From positions 1 through 62,810 of the forward strand of contig DASQAT010000044.1 of assembly GCA_035635555.1 (NCBI GenBank): a DNA stretch of 62,810 nt. Reading direction: 5' to 3'. A program made the translations under genes and the position numbers. The notes beneath the pieces were generated by a model that did not search any database, had not been told where the DNA came from, and saw only the letters and a program-made list of their open reading frames with translations. Source of the stretch: Candidatus Dormiibacterota bacterium (GTDB taxonomy: Bacteria; Acidobacteriota; Polarisedimenticolia; Gp22-AA2). Positions 17,776-26,644 of the stretch are shown here, piece by piece; position 1 is the stretch's first letter; every line of letters begins with the position of its first letter.

Positions 17776-18653
17776 GGACCCCCCGAGCGCCGCGGTTCCG
17801 CGGCCAGGTAGTCGCGGAGCGCCTCCTGCCAGGCGCGCGGGCTTTGCCCCGTCAGGCGGCTGTAGAGCGAGGTGTCGAGCGCGGAATAGGCCGGCCGGAC
17901 GGCGATCCGCCCGGCCTCCCCGGTCGTGATCGCCTTGAGCTCGCCGGTACCGGACCCGCCGGCGGCGAGGATCTCCCGCGCCAGATCGTATCGCGAGCAG
18001 ACGCCCGCGTTGGCGAAATGAACCAGGCCCCTGGCGTTGCGGTCGATCAGGAGGAGGAGAGCGCGCGCGAGGTCCACCGCGTACGTCGGCGAGCCGAACT
18101 GGTCGTTCACGACACGGAGCGTGCCGCCGTTCGCGGCGCGCGTCCGGATGGAGTCCACGAAGTTGCTACGCCCGAGGCCATACAGCCAGGACGTCCGCAC
18201 GATCAGGTGCTCGGATGTCGCCGCCGCGACACGCCGCTCCCCGTCCAGCTTGCTGCGGCCATACTCCGACAGGGGAGCCGGTGGATCGTCTTCGGTGTAG
18301 GGAACGCCGCGGCGGCCGTCGAATACGAAGTCGGTGCTCACCTGGACGACCCGGGAGCCGGTCGCGGCGGCCGCCATCGCGACGTTCCCGGCCCCCTCCG
18401 CGTTCACACGCCGCGCGCGGTCCCGGTCGATCTCGCAGCCGTCGACGTCGGTGTACGCCGCGCAGTTGATGACCACGTCCGGCCGAAGTCTCTCGACTTC
18501 GGCTTCCAGCCGGAAGCCGTCCGTCACATCGGCCTCGGCACGGGTCGCGGCGATCGTGCCGGGATACGCCTCCTCCAGCGCTTCGGTGACGGCTCTCCCC
18601 AGCATCCCGCCCGCGCCGAGGACCAGGCGCACGAGCGCACGGTCGGCGCTCAC
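17772..18653 (-). CDS. rfbD: dTDP-4-dehydrorhamnose reductase family protein
   Basis: 293 residues. The last enzyme of dTDP-L-rhamnose synthesis reduces dTDP-4-keto-rhamnose with NAD(P)H. Seen here: GAGGMLGRAV nucleotide loop, DVVINCAAYTDVDGCE, VSTDFVFDG, SEYGRSKLDGER (YxxxK), RTSWLYG and the C-terminal RPAYSALD. The other rml genes are not in the window. It sits between lptD and the SDR with ATGA overlaps at both ends, linking it to envelope biogenesis. Some homologues reduce other sugar nucleotides, so the exact product is not certain. Confidence 0.88.
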   Translation of the reverse strand: MSADRALVRLVLGAGGMLGRAVTEALEEAYPGTIAATRAEADVTDGFRLEAEVERLRPDVVINCAAYTDVDGCEIDRDRARRVNAEGAGNVAMAAAATGSRVVQVSTDFVFDGRRGVPYTEDDPPAPLSEYGRSKLDGERRVAAATSEHLIVRTSWLYGLGRSNFVDSIRTRAANGGTLRVVNDQFGSPTYAVDLARALLLLIDRNARGLVHFANAGVCSRYDLAREILAAGGSGTGELKAITTGEAGRIAVRPAYSALDTSLYSRLTGQSPRAWQEALRDYLAAEPRRSGGP

Positions 18654-21331
18654 GGCGCGATCCCCGGGAACGTCCCCGGCAGCGCGCCCGCCGAACCCGA
18701 CTGGAAATCGATCACGTTCCCCACACCCTTGAGATTGATCAGGAAGCGGAACTCACGCTGGCTGGAGCCGACGAAATTGCGGTTGAGGACCTCGAGCTGG
18801 AACCCGCAGCACTGCGTGTTGTAGCCGAACCGGTAGCGCTGGTCGCGCAGGCGAGGCTCGCCCGCCTGAATGTCTCCCAGTTCATAGTTCGTCTGCACGC
18901 CGAGGAGAAGCTTGCGGCCCCAGAAGCTCGTTTCTCCCTGCACACCGATCTGGCTGCGGTTGAACGGCTGCGCGAAACCCTGCCCCTGCTCGAACAGGGC
19001 GCGCGATTCGAGGTCCCGGATGCTGGACCAGGTCACATCGAGGAACCCGCGCTTGAGGCTGCGCAGGTTGGCGCTGAGGCTCGCCTCGCGGATCTGGCGG
19101 AAGAGAATATCATACGAGCTGCGCATGTCGACGCTCGTGTGCAGGGACGGGTTGACGCGCAGCGTGGCCTGCACCGGCCCGAAGTTGCTCTGCAGCGGCG
19201 TGAACGCCGACCCCAGCGCCGACGACACGCTGAGAGGCCCGAGGAAAGAATAGTCCTGGCTGATCTCGAGCGATGCGATCTCGACGGTGCTCAGGCGTTT
19301 CTTCTCTTCGTCTTCCTCCTTCGACGCCTGGCTCCCGCCGCCCGCCTGCTGCTGCTCCTGCTGCTTGCGCTGCAGGAGCTCCCGGGTCTTGGCGTACGGA
19401 TCGATGCGGCCGCCCCCGACGAAGGTCGAATTCGCGGGACCGTACAGGGCGCTCATCTGCTCCGTCCCGCTGATCGGACGCTTGGCGAACAGCCTGCTCA
19501 CGACCGCGTACGTCGCCAGATTGGCGTTGCCCCCGATGGCGTCGATCTGGTCGAACGGGATCACCCGATCCGGATCGGCGACCCTCGACAGGTAGGTGTA
19601 GGTGATCTGCGGCTCGATGGTGTTCTTGTACTGCGGCGAGAATTTCGAGTTCGGACGGTCGAAGACGCGGCTGAGCTTCGGCCCGATCAGCGTCAGCCCC
19701 CCCTGGTAGATGCGCCGGTCGAACGGCTGATCGCTGATGATCGTGTTCTCGTGATCGAAGACGTTGTTTCCTTCGCCGAAGTCGAGAGTCCCGGGAAGAT
19801 TGTCGCAACCGAGATCATCCGCGGCGTCGAACACGCCGTTCAGGTTCTGGTCGCGCTCCGAGTCGACGATCCCGTTCCCCTCGCCGAAGTCCCCCGTGTT
19901 CGGGATGTTGTCGCAGCCGAGGTCGCCGCGCTGGCTCTTGGTGTAATAAGTATCGCGGACGCCGAAGCTCGCGTTCACGTCGAGCCAGGGCACTGGCGAA
20001 AGCTGCGACGACAGCACCGGGAATACATCGAACCGACCATAGCCCGTGCCCGGGGTCCCTTTGTCGAAGAGATCCGCCGACGACTCGAGAGTGAGGAAGA
20101 AGGGCAGGGTGCCGAGCCGCTGCCGGCGACCGCGGAGCTCGATCCCCGGCTGGATCCAGCGCGTGATCGTCTCCTCCTGCGTCTGGGAGAACGGTCCGTC
20201 GAACGCGGGGTCGACCGCCACGTTGACCAGCTGTTCCCGGCGCTCGCTCCGGAGGTTGAGTGAATAGAACCCCCAGGTCCGGGTCATGAAGAGGTTGCTC
20301 ACCGCCTGGGGGTTGGTGGAGAGGCGCAGGTCCCGCTCGAAATCCCGATAGTAGTCGAAATCGCTGATGAAGTTGGCGGTCGCGACCAGCTTCCAGCCCT
20401 GGCCGAAGACCTGGTTGTGACCGTAATTGATCACCCAGCGATTGGTGGGAATCCCCTGGATGTCCTCCTCTTTGGCGATCTGGTCGCGGATGAAGTAACC
20501 GGTGAAGTAGCCGCGGCCGTTCTCGCTCGGCATGTAGCGGTATTCCAGTCCCGTGCCGAGCCCCGCCAGCGACATGTAATCGAGATAGAGGGTCGCGTCC
20601 ATGTTGCGGCGGATGGCCCAGTAGAGGGCGTTGCTGAGGATGGTGCCCGAGCGACGCGAAAACCCGAACTCGGGGAACAGCAGACCGGAGGCGCGGTCCG
20701 ATTTCACCGGCCAGACGAGGTACGGCGAGTAGAACACGATGACGTGCCCTATCTTGAACCTCGGATTGTGCAGGTAGGCGTAATTGTCCTGCCGGATCAG
20801 CGCCCGTTCGATCTTGAAGCTCCAGTAAGGCACCGGCTGGGTGCAGGCCGTGAAGGTCGCGTCGTACAGGACCATCTCGTCCTTGGAGATCTTCTCGACC
20901 CGGTCGGCCTCGAAGTAGTACGACGGCTCCGCGTACCCCCGGGCCGTGTAGAAGACTCCCGTTTCAGTGTCCAGGTTGTACGTGAGTCGTTCGGCGGTCA
21001 GCCGCGACGTCCCCTGGTCGAGGATGACGTTGCCCAGAGCCGTCACATCCTTGGTGGACGGCAGATAGCGGACGTAGTCCGCCTGCAGCCGGGTATCACC
21101 GTACTTGATGTCGACGTATTCCTTGAGGATGAGCTCGTCCTTCCCGATGATCGAGCCCGGGCCGGCGGCGATCTCGAGGGCCTTGCCGCCCGGTCCCTCC
21201 CCCACGAACTTCCGCTGCCGCTCGGGTGGCGCCGGGGTGGGGGTGGCGGAGGGTTCCTGCCGCGCGACGGCGGCCCCGCAGAGGGTAGCCGCGAGAAGGA
21301 GCCCGATGGCGATCTTGGGGGGGGCGGGCAT
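18650..21331 (-). CDS. lptD: LPS-assembly outer-membrane protein LptD (OstA)
   Basis: 893 residues. LptD with LptE inserts LPS into the outer leaflet of the outer membrane. A signal peptide (IAIGLLLAATLCGAAVA) is followed by the OstA/LptA-like beta-jellyroll domain (about 45-200: VDIKYGDTRLQADYVRYLP, RLTAERLTYNL) and then the beta barrel with the characteristic Tyr/Phe-rich strands. Two oddities occur. An Asp-rich insert at about residues 465-530 repeats DLGCDN-x-P and contains an EF-hand-like DQNLNGVFDAAD. Further on there is a Gln/Lys/Glu-rich loop (QRKQQEQQQ). ATG 21331 is 4 bases after the MEMO gene, and the stop overlaps rfbD as ATGA. Confidence 0.93.
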   Translation of the reverse strand: MPAPPKIAIGLLLAATLCGAAVARQEPSATPTPAPPERQRKFVGEGPGGKALEIAAGPGSIIGKDELILKEYVDIKYGDTRLQADYVRYLPSTKDVTALGNVILDQGTSRLTAERLTYNLDTETGVFYTARGYAEPSYYFEADRVEKISKDEMVLYDATFTACTQPVPYWSFKIERALIRQDNYAYLHNPRFKIGHVIVFYSPYLVWPVKSDRASGLLFPEFGFSRRSGTILSNALYWAIRRNMDATLYLDYMSLAGLGTGLEYRYMPSENGRGYFTGYFIRDQIAKEEDIQGIPTNRWVINYGHNQVFGQGWKLVATANFISDFDYYRDFERDLRLSTNPQAVSNLFMTRTWGFYSLNLRSERREQLVNVAVDPAFDGPFSQTQEETITRWIQPGIELRGRRQRLGTLPFFLTLESSADLFDKGTPGTGYGRFDVFPVLSSQLSPVPWLDVNASFGVRDTYYTKSQRGDLGCDNIPNTGDFGEGNGIVDSERDQNLNGVFDAADDLGCDNLPGTLDFGEGNNVFDHENTIISDQPFDRRIYQGGLTLIGPKLSRVFDRPNSKFSPQYKNTIEPQITYTYLSRVADPDRVIPFDQIDAIGGNANLATYAVVSRLFAKRPISGTEQMSALYGPANSTFVGGGRIDPYAKTRELLQRKQQEQQQAGGGSQASKEEDEEKKRLSTVEIASLEISQDYSFLGPLSVSSALGSAFTPLQSNFGPVQATLRVNPSLHTSVDMRSSYDILFRQIREASLSANLRSLKRGFLDVTWSSIRDLESRALFEQGQGFAQPFNRSQIGVQGETSFWGRKLLLGVQTNYELGDIQAGEPRLRDQRYRFGYNTQCCGFQLEVLNRNFVGSSQREFRFLINLKGVGNVIDFQSGSAGALPGTFPGIAP

Positions 21332-21335
21332 GCGA

Positions 21336-22145
21336 TCAGGTGACGGCGACGCCGGCGTAGCCGACGACCGAGCGGTGATCCCCGGTCGTCTCTCCCGAAT
21401 GGGAATAGGCGACGAGACGCGCCTCCCGGGCTCCGATGCGGCGCGCCGCTTCCAGCCCCGCGACCGCGGGGGCGACCCCGCACATGCTGATGTCCTCCTC
21501 CAGGACGACGCGGTGCAGTCCCTCGGGATCGAGGGCCAGGACACGCTCGATCGCCTTATGATCCTGCCGCGCAGCCACGGTCGCCGGCACATAGTGGGAC
21601 ATGTCGCTGCTGACGATCAGCAGGACGTCCCCGCCCGCCCCCTCGATCGCGGACGCAAGCCCCCTCCCGAGGTCGAGGAGGGTTTCGAGATGGTGGGTCC
21701 CGACGCACACCGGCACGAACGTGACGTTCCCCACCAGGTACTGCAGGAATGGCAGATGGACTTCGAGAGAGTGCTCGCGTCGATGCGCCGCCGAGTCGAC
21801 ACGCACCTCACGGCAGCCCTCGAGAACACCCCGCGCCAGGGATGAATCGACGGGCACGGGTCCGAGCGGAGTGTCCCATTCCCCCTCGTCGTTGATCGCC
21901 AGCGCCTCGCCCTCTCCCGTGTGATTCGGGCAGAGGATGAGGACCCGTCGGGCCAGCCGCGCGGCCGTGTATGTCTCCCCCGCCACGCGGCCCGAGTACA
22001 TGTATCCGGCGTGCGGGACCATCAAAGCCACACCGCGCGGCTCCGCGGGAGGAAACTTGCCCTGCGTCAGGGTGACCAGTTCGTTTTTGAGACTCTGCGG
22101 GTCGGCCGGATAGAACTGCCCGGCCACGGCGGGTCTGCGGATCAT
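21336..22145 (-). CDS. amrB: MEMO1 family protein (AmmeMemoRadiSam system protein B)
   Basis: 269 residues. It belongs to the Memo/AmmeMemoRadiSam-B family, structurally related to extradiol dioxygenases. Motifs: RRPAVAGQFYPADP at the start, MVPHAGYMYSGRVAGETY, LCPNHTGEG, REHSLEVHLPFLQY, VSSDMSHY and CGVAPAV. The metal-binding His residues are present. In many bacteria it clusters with AMMECR1 and a radical SAM protein; here neither partner is adjacent. It is instead the first gene of the lptD operon, with its own promoter. ATG 22145 (MIRRPAV) has GGGAG upstream; an ATG 10 codons earlier is also in frame. Its biochemical role is unsettled. Confidence 0.92.
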   Translation of the reverse strand: MIRRPAVAGQFYPADPQSLKNELVTLTQGKFPPAEPRGVALMVPHAGYMYSGRVAGETYTAARLARRVLILCPNHTGEGEALAINDEGEWDTPLGPVPVDSSLARGVLEGCREVRVDSAAHRREHSLEVHLPFLQYLVGNVTFVPVCVGTHHLETLLDLGRGLASAIEGAGGDVLLIVSSDMSHYVPATVAARQDHKAIERVLALDPEGLHRVVLEEDISMCGVAPAVAGLEAARRIGAREARLVAYSHSGETTGDHRSVVGYAGVAVT

Positions 22146-22186
22146 CGCGCTCCCGGCCCATCGAACGAGATGCAAAAAGCCCAGTC

Positions 22187-22215
22187 ATCCTAACAGATGG
22201 CGTGGCCAAAGTAAA
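22187..22215 (-). promoter_or_regulatory. Probable promoter for the MEMO-lptD operon
   Basis: Minus strand TTTACT (22215-22210), a 17-base spacer and TAGGAT (22192-22187), each four of six consensus bases. The predicted start is near 22180, about 35 bases before the ATG. Confidence 0.4.
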
Positions 22216-22233
22216 GAAAATGGGACACTTGCA

Positions 22234-22262
22234 TTGTTTCCCGGACCCCCCTGTGCTACGAT
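22234..22262 (+). promoter_or_regulatory. Probable promoter for the nitrilase-radical SAM pair
   Basis: TTGTTT (22234-22239), 17 bases and TACGAT (22257-22262), divergent from the MEMO promoter. The predicted leader is about 32 bases to the ATG at 22301. Confidence 0.4.
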
Positions 22263-22300
22263 CCGCACCTTCACGCTAAGCTCGAGGCGGAGGAAATGGC

Positions 22301-23209
22301 ATGGCGCGGCGAAGCGCACGACGCGGTTCGAGCGCACGGGCGCGCATCGCCCTGGCGCAGATGGAGCCGATCCTCGGTGACGTCGAAGCGAACATGTCGC
22401 GGCACGTCGCGTGGGCAAGGCAGGCGATTTCCAGGGGGGCCGATCTGCTCGTCTTTCCAGAGCTCAGCCTGACGGGATATCTGCTCCAGGACCTGGTGGC
22501 CGACGTGGCGGTGTCCCTCGATCGACCGGAGCCCATCCGGCCGCTGCTCGAGACGAGCCGGCGGATCGCGATGGTCGTCGGACTGGTCGAGGAATCCACG
22601 GGTCATCGCTTTCACAACAGCGCCCTGTTCCTCGCCGGCGGGCGGGTGCGCCACGTCCATCGCAAAGTCTACTTGCCGACCTACGGCATGTTCGACGAGG
22701 GACGATTCTTCGCCGCCGGCGACCGCATCGAGGCGTTTCCCACGCCGTTCGGCCGGATGGGAATGCTCATCTGCGAAGACTTCTGGCACCCCTCCTCCGC
22801 GCTGGTCCTCGCGCAGGACGGCGCGGATTGCCTGCTGGTGCTGTCGGCCGGACCCACCGAGGCGATCGGGAGGCAGGGTGGCTCGATCGGTCAGGCGACC
22901 TGGAGGAACCTGGCGAGGGTGACGGCTCAGATGCAGACCCTGTTCGTCGCGTACGTCAACCGCGTGGGTTTCGAGGACGGGGTGAACTTCGCGGGTGGCT
23001 CGTGCGTCATCGATCCGCTCGGCGAGTGTCTCGCCGAGGGACCGAGTCTCGAGGACGGGCTGGTGGTCTGCGACCTCGAGCGCTCCACCCTGCGCCGGGC
23101 GCGCACGTTCTATCCCCTGCTGCGCGACGAGCGCCTGCCGGTCCTGGCTCGCGAGATCGAGAGGCTGCTGACGCTTCCGGCGCCGGGCCGGCCGCGGAGG
23201 ACCGCGTGA
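22301..23209 (+). CDS. Carbon-nitrogen hydrolase (nitrilase family), NAD-synthase-glutaminase-like
   Basis: 302 residues. The nitrilase Glu-Lys-Cys triad is visible: Glu in LLVFPELSLTGY (about 53), Lys in HRKVYLPTYGMFDE (about 121) and Cys in LICEDFWHP (about 157). The PTYGMFDEGRFF segment is typical of the glutaminase domain of glutamine-dependent NAD synthetases. The window also holds a NadE (28177) that lacks this domain, so this protein could supply its ammonia; that is inference. The stop overlaps the next gene as GTGA. Confidence 0.88.
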   Translation: MARRSARRGSSARARIALAQMEPILGDVEANMSRHVAWARQAISRGADLLVFPELSLTGYLLQDLVADVAVSLDRPEPIRPLLETSRRIAMVVGLVEESTGHRFHNSALFLAGGRVRHVHRKVYLPTYGMFDEGRFFAAGDRIEAFPTPFGRMGMLICEDFWHPSSALVLAQDGADCLLVLSAGPTEAIGRQGGSIGQATWRNLARVTAQMQTLFVAYVNRVGFEDGVNFAGGSCVIDPLGECLAEGPSLEDGLVVCDLERSTLRRARTFYPLLRDERLPVLAREIERLLTLPAPGRPRRTA

Positions 23210-24981
23210 AGATCGTCCTCGCCTACCGGTGTCACGATCTCGGGAGAATGGAGTTCTATTCGCGCTTCACTCCCCTGGGCCTGGGATACATCAACGCCCT
23301 CCTGCGCTCCCGCGGCTACGACTCCCGGATCCTCAACTGCAGCGCCTGGTCCTGGAAGAGGACCGAGCGCTTCCTGAAGGAGGAGCGTCCGGATGTCCTC
23401 GGAGTCTCGGTGTTCACCTTCAACCGCCACGAGGCGATGCGGCTGGCCGCGCTGGCGCGCAAGGCCGTTCCCTCATGCTTCATCGTGGCGGGCGGGCCGC
23501 ACGCCACCCACCTGCCGCATCATCTCCTCCTGGGCTATCCGCAGATCGACGTGGTGGTGCGCGGCGAAGGGGAGGAGACGATGCTCGACCTGGTGCGGGC
23601 GCGCGAGCGCGGGGACCCGAACCCTCGCCTGACCGGGATACCCGGCATCACCTTCCGATCTCCGGACAAAGCAGACGGGAAGCCGGATGTCCCCACGTGC
23701 GCCCTGCCGACCGCAACCCCGGGGAAGGAATGCCTCGACACACCCGACAGGCCGGTCATCGCCGACCTCGATCGGCTGCCGCATCCCGCCGTAGATCCGG
23801 CCACGATCGGCGTGGATCCGGTGACTCAGTTCGAGTTCATCATCACGTCGCGCGGCTGCCCGGCGGCCTGCACCTTCTGCTCCTCCCCCGATTTCTGGGG
23901 CCGCGGCCTGCGATTCCGATCGGCCGCGAGCATGGTCGAGGAGGTGCGCCTGCTGCGCGAGCGGCACGGTGTCGTGTACGTCTCCGTGCGTGACGACACG
24001 TTCACGGTCCACAAGAAGCGCGTCGTCGACTTCTGCAGGATGCTCATCGAGCAGAAGATCGATCTGCTGTGGGACTGCCAGTCGCGTGTGAACGCCGTGG
24101 ACGAGGAGCGCCTGGTCTGGATGCGGCGCGCGGGGTGCACGCACATCCAGTACGGCGTGGAATCGGGTTCGCCGCGGATGCTCGAGAGGCTCAACAAGGG
24201 GATCACCCTCGAGCAGGTGCGGGCCGCGGCCCTGGCGACGCGCCGCGTCGGGCTCGGTCTGTCGATCTACCTGATCACCGGGATCGACTCGGAGACCGAC
24301 GACGATCTCGCCGCCACACTCCGGCTCATCGAGGAGATCCGCCCGCACGACGGCCTGGTCTCACCCATGACCGTCTACCCGGGCACGGCGCTGTACGAGG
24401 AGGCGAAGACCCGCTTCGGACTGGGGGACGACTACTGGGCGCGGGAGCGGGGCGAGGCGTACTACGTCCGCGAGGACCCCTGGACCCGTCGCTCGGTGCG
24501 AACGCTGGCGGCCGCGCTGCGGCGGACGGGGCGCCAGGCGGCCTACGGCCCGGACGATTTCGATCGACAGCGCGCCGTCGTGGGCGACTGCTACGCCCTG
24601 CGTCTTTCGGCCGGGGAATACTGGCAGCGCCGCGGCGCCTGGGGCCGGGCGGGAGCGGAGTACCTGGCGATCCTGCGCGACAACCCGCGCTCCCTGTGGG
24701 CACGCATGCGCCTCGGAACCCTGTCTCTGCGCCGGAGGAAACTGGCGGAGGCCTCCGGGCACTTCCGGGCGGCCGCCGAGATCGCGCCGGCCTTCCACCT
24801 GGCGCACAGCCTCCTCGGCGGCGCCCTGCTCAGGATGAGGCGTCGTGATGAGGCCGCCGCGTCCTTCGTCCGCGCCCACCTGCTCGACCCCGGCGATCCT
24901 CAGACCCGGTCCCGGGTGCGCCGCCTGGCCCCGGGCTTCCTGTCGATCGACCGGGAGCGGGCGGCCGCGTCAGTCTCCTGA
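23206..24981 (+). CDS. B12-binding-type radical SAM protein with C-terminal TPR region
   Basis: 591 residues. The N-terminal cobalamin-binding-like domain (about 1-150) includes SRFTPLGLGYINALLRSRGY, GVSVFTFNRHEAMRLA and IVAGGPHATHLP. The radical SAM core has C-x3-C-x2-C in RGCPAACTFCSSPDFWG (about 220) and the later GVESGSPRMLERLNKG. From about 450 the protein turns helical with tetratricopeptide-like units (WGRAGAEYLAILRDNP; AEASGHFRAAAEIAP). GTG 23206 overlaps the nitrilase stop by four bases, so the two are translationally coupled. Members of this group methylate or rearrange varied substrates; this one is unknown. Confidence 0.88.
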   Translation: MKIVLAYRCHDLGRMEFYSRFTPLGLGYINALLRSRGYDSRILNCSAWSWKRTERFLKEERPDVLGVSVFTFNRHEAMRLAALARKAVPSCFIVAGGPHATHLPHHLLLGYPQIDVVVRGEGEETMLDLVRARERGDPNPRLTGIPGITFRSPDKADGKPDVPTCALPTATPGKECLDTPDRPVIADLDRLPHPAVDPATIGVDPVTQFEFIITSRGCPAACTFCSSPDFWGRGLRFRSAASMVEEVRLLRERHGVVYVSVRDDTFTVHKKRVVDFCRMLIEQKIDLLWDCQSRVNAVDEERLVWMRRAGCTHIQYGVESGSPRMLERLNKGITLEQVRAAALATRRVGLGLSIYLITGIDSETDDDLAATLRLIEEIRPHDGLVSPMTVYPGTALYEEAKTRFGLGDDYWARERGEAYYVREDPWTRRSVRTLAAALRRTGRQAAYGPDDFDRQRAVVGDCYALRLSAGEYWQRRGAWGRAGAEYLAILRDNPRSLWARMRLGTLSLRRRKLAEASGHFRAAAEIAPAFHLAHSLLGGALLRMRRRDEAAASFVRAHLLDPGDPQTRSRVRRLAPGFLSIDRERAAASVS

Positions 24982-26532
24982 AGTCGCGTCCTTCCAGGGC
25001 ACCCCCGCTCCCCAGCCGGGACAGTACACGATCATCGTCCGGTCTCCGCAGATCAGGTTGTCTTCGAGGTCCACACGAAGGATCGCCTCGCCGAGGGCGT
25101 CCTGGAAGAAGCGGCTGGGATACCAGGACGGGAAGAGGACGACGTAATCGGGTTTGCGCGCCCGCAGGAACTCGAGAAGACCGGCCTCGCTGGCCCCGTT
25201 CCAGCCGCGGCCCGCCGCGGCGGGGATCGCCGGCCGCAGATAGGGAATGATCTCCGGCGAAGCGAGACCGGTCAGGTCGAGGATCGGCGCCTCCGTGGCG
25301 TAGCCGATGGCGCCGATGTCGTTGGTGGCGATCGTGCCCGGTCCTCCGGGCCTCTCCCTGAGCCAGCGCCCGATGTGCATCTGCATGTCGGTGATATTCT
25401 TCACTTCCCTCGCGTAGCGGTCCATTCCGGTCCAGGTCCCCCAGGCGGAGAGCGCCACGATGACCCCGATGGTCGCGCGCCTGATGCCCCGCCCCGACAG
25501 GCGTCCCGGGAGGGCGAACAGACCGATGCCGCCCGAGACGACCATCGTGGCGACGATCGGAGCGATGTAACGCTGCTCGTGGAACAGGGGCCCCCCAAAG
25601 GGGGCCGCGATCGCCATCACGGAGGGCAGCAGAAGCCCGATCATCCAGGGCAGGTGCGTGCCGGGCCGCCGCTCCAGGAAGCGCCGGAACCCGATCGGCG
25701 CGAGAAGGAGGAGCGCCCCATTGTCACGCAGCAGCGCCGCGAGGAGCGGGACGAGATAAAGAGAGGGATTCGAAACCACGATACCCGGCACCAGGTCCGT
25801 CCGCCCCTCGAGCACCGCCGACAGGACGCCATGGCGGCCGACCTTCGCCTGGAACGAGCCGGGAAGCCACAGCCCGGTGAGCATCCGATCGAGCAGGAAC
25901 GGGGCGAACGACGCCCCCGCGCAACCCAGCGTCGACCCAAGCGCCGCGGCCTTCGAGAACGGACGCATCCGGAGCAGCGAGTCCACCAGAACGAACGTCG
26001 GCAGCGCCGCGAGCTCGGGCCGTACCATCCCGGCGGCGGCCGCGAACCCAAGAGATGCGCGGGTCCGACCGTCGAACGCCGCGAGGATGGTTCCCAGGAC
26101 GAGGGTGGCGGCGAGATTCGTTTCCATCCCGGACAGGCCCGCCCAGGGGAAGGGATGGGTCCCCACAATCAGGAGGCCGCACAGGAGCCCCGCCTCGCGG
26201 TCACTCGTGACCCTCGCGGCAAGTCGATAAGCGACCGCCGCCAGGGCCGCCGTCGTCCCGATGCCGACCAGGTAGGCCGCCCACGGAAACGGCAGGCCGG
26301 CTGCGGCCGGCACGGCGAGGAGCAGGGTCCAGAGGGGAGCGCTGGACGCAGCCGAATGCTCTCCTGGATTGAAACCGAACCCCCGGCCCTGGGCCAGGCT
26401 CCGGGCGAGGCGGGCGTGTATCCAGGCATCGTCGAGGGGCAGGCCGGCTTCGCCCGCGGCGCGCCTGCCCGCCAGGAGATACAGCGCGCCGATGAGCAGG
26501 ATCGCGGCGGCGATCGCGGCGGCGCGCCTCAC
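24970..26532 (-). CDS. GT-C-type membrane glycosyltransferase
   Basis: 520 residues with about ten or eleven transmembrane helices. After the first helix comes the loop GLPLDDAWIHARLARSLA with an Asp-Asp pair, then GFGFNPGEHSAASSAPLWTLLL, both hallmarks of GT-C enzymes that take sugars from polyprenyl-phosphate donors. The C-terminal soluble part includes TIATNDIGAIGYATEAPILDLTGLASPE, seen in many such proteins. The acceptor is unknown (cell-surface glycan or lipid). The start is GTG 26532. Its 3' end overlaps the radical SAM gene by 12 bases, tail to tail. Confidence 0.85.
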   Translation of the reverse strand: MRRAAAIAAAILLIGALYLLAGRRAAGEAGLPLDDAWIHARLARSLAQGRGFGFNPGEHSAASSAPLWTLLLAVPAAAGLPFPWAAYLVGIGTTAALAAVAYRLAARVTSDREAGLLCGLLIVGTHPFPWAGLSGMETNLAATLVLGTILAAFDGRTRASLGFAAAAGMVRPELAALPTFVLVDSLLRMRPFSKAAALGSTLGCAGASFAPFLLDRMLTGLWLPGSFQAKVGRHGVLSAVLEGRTDLVPGIVVSNPSLYLVPLLAALLRDNGALLLLAPIGFRRFLERRPGTHLPWMIGLLLPSVMAIAAPFGGPLFHEQRYIAPIVATMVVSGGIGLFALPGRLSGRGIRRATIGVIVALSAWGTWTGMDRYAREVKNITDMQMHIGRWLRERPGGPGTIATNDIGAIGYATEAPILDLTGLASPEIIPYLRPAIPAAAGRGWNGASEAGLLEFLRARKPDYVVLFPSWYPSRFFQDALGEAILRVDLEDNLICGDRTMIVYCPGWGAGVPWKDATSGD

Positions 26533-26644
26533 GCCCTCGCTTCCCGGACCCAGGGGCGCGCCCCGACGGGAGCGTCGGTGCCCAAGGACGCCACCGTGTT
26601 CTTCTCCTGGCCGGGGGACGCGTCCGCGGTCCCCGCGCCGTGGC

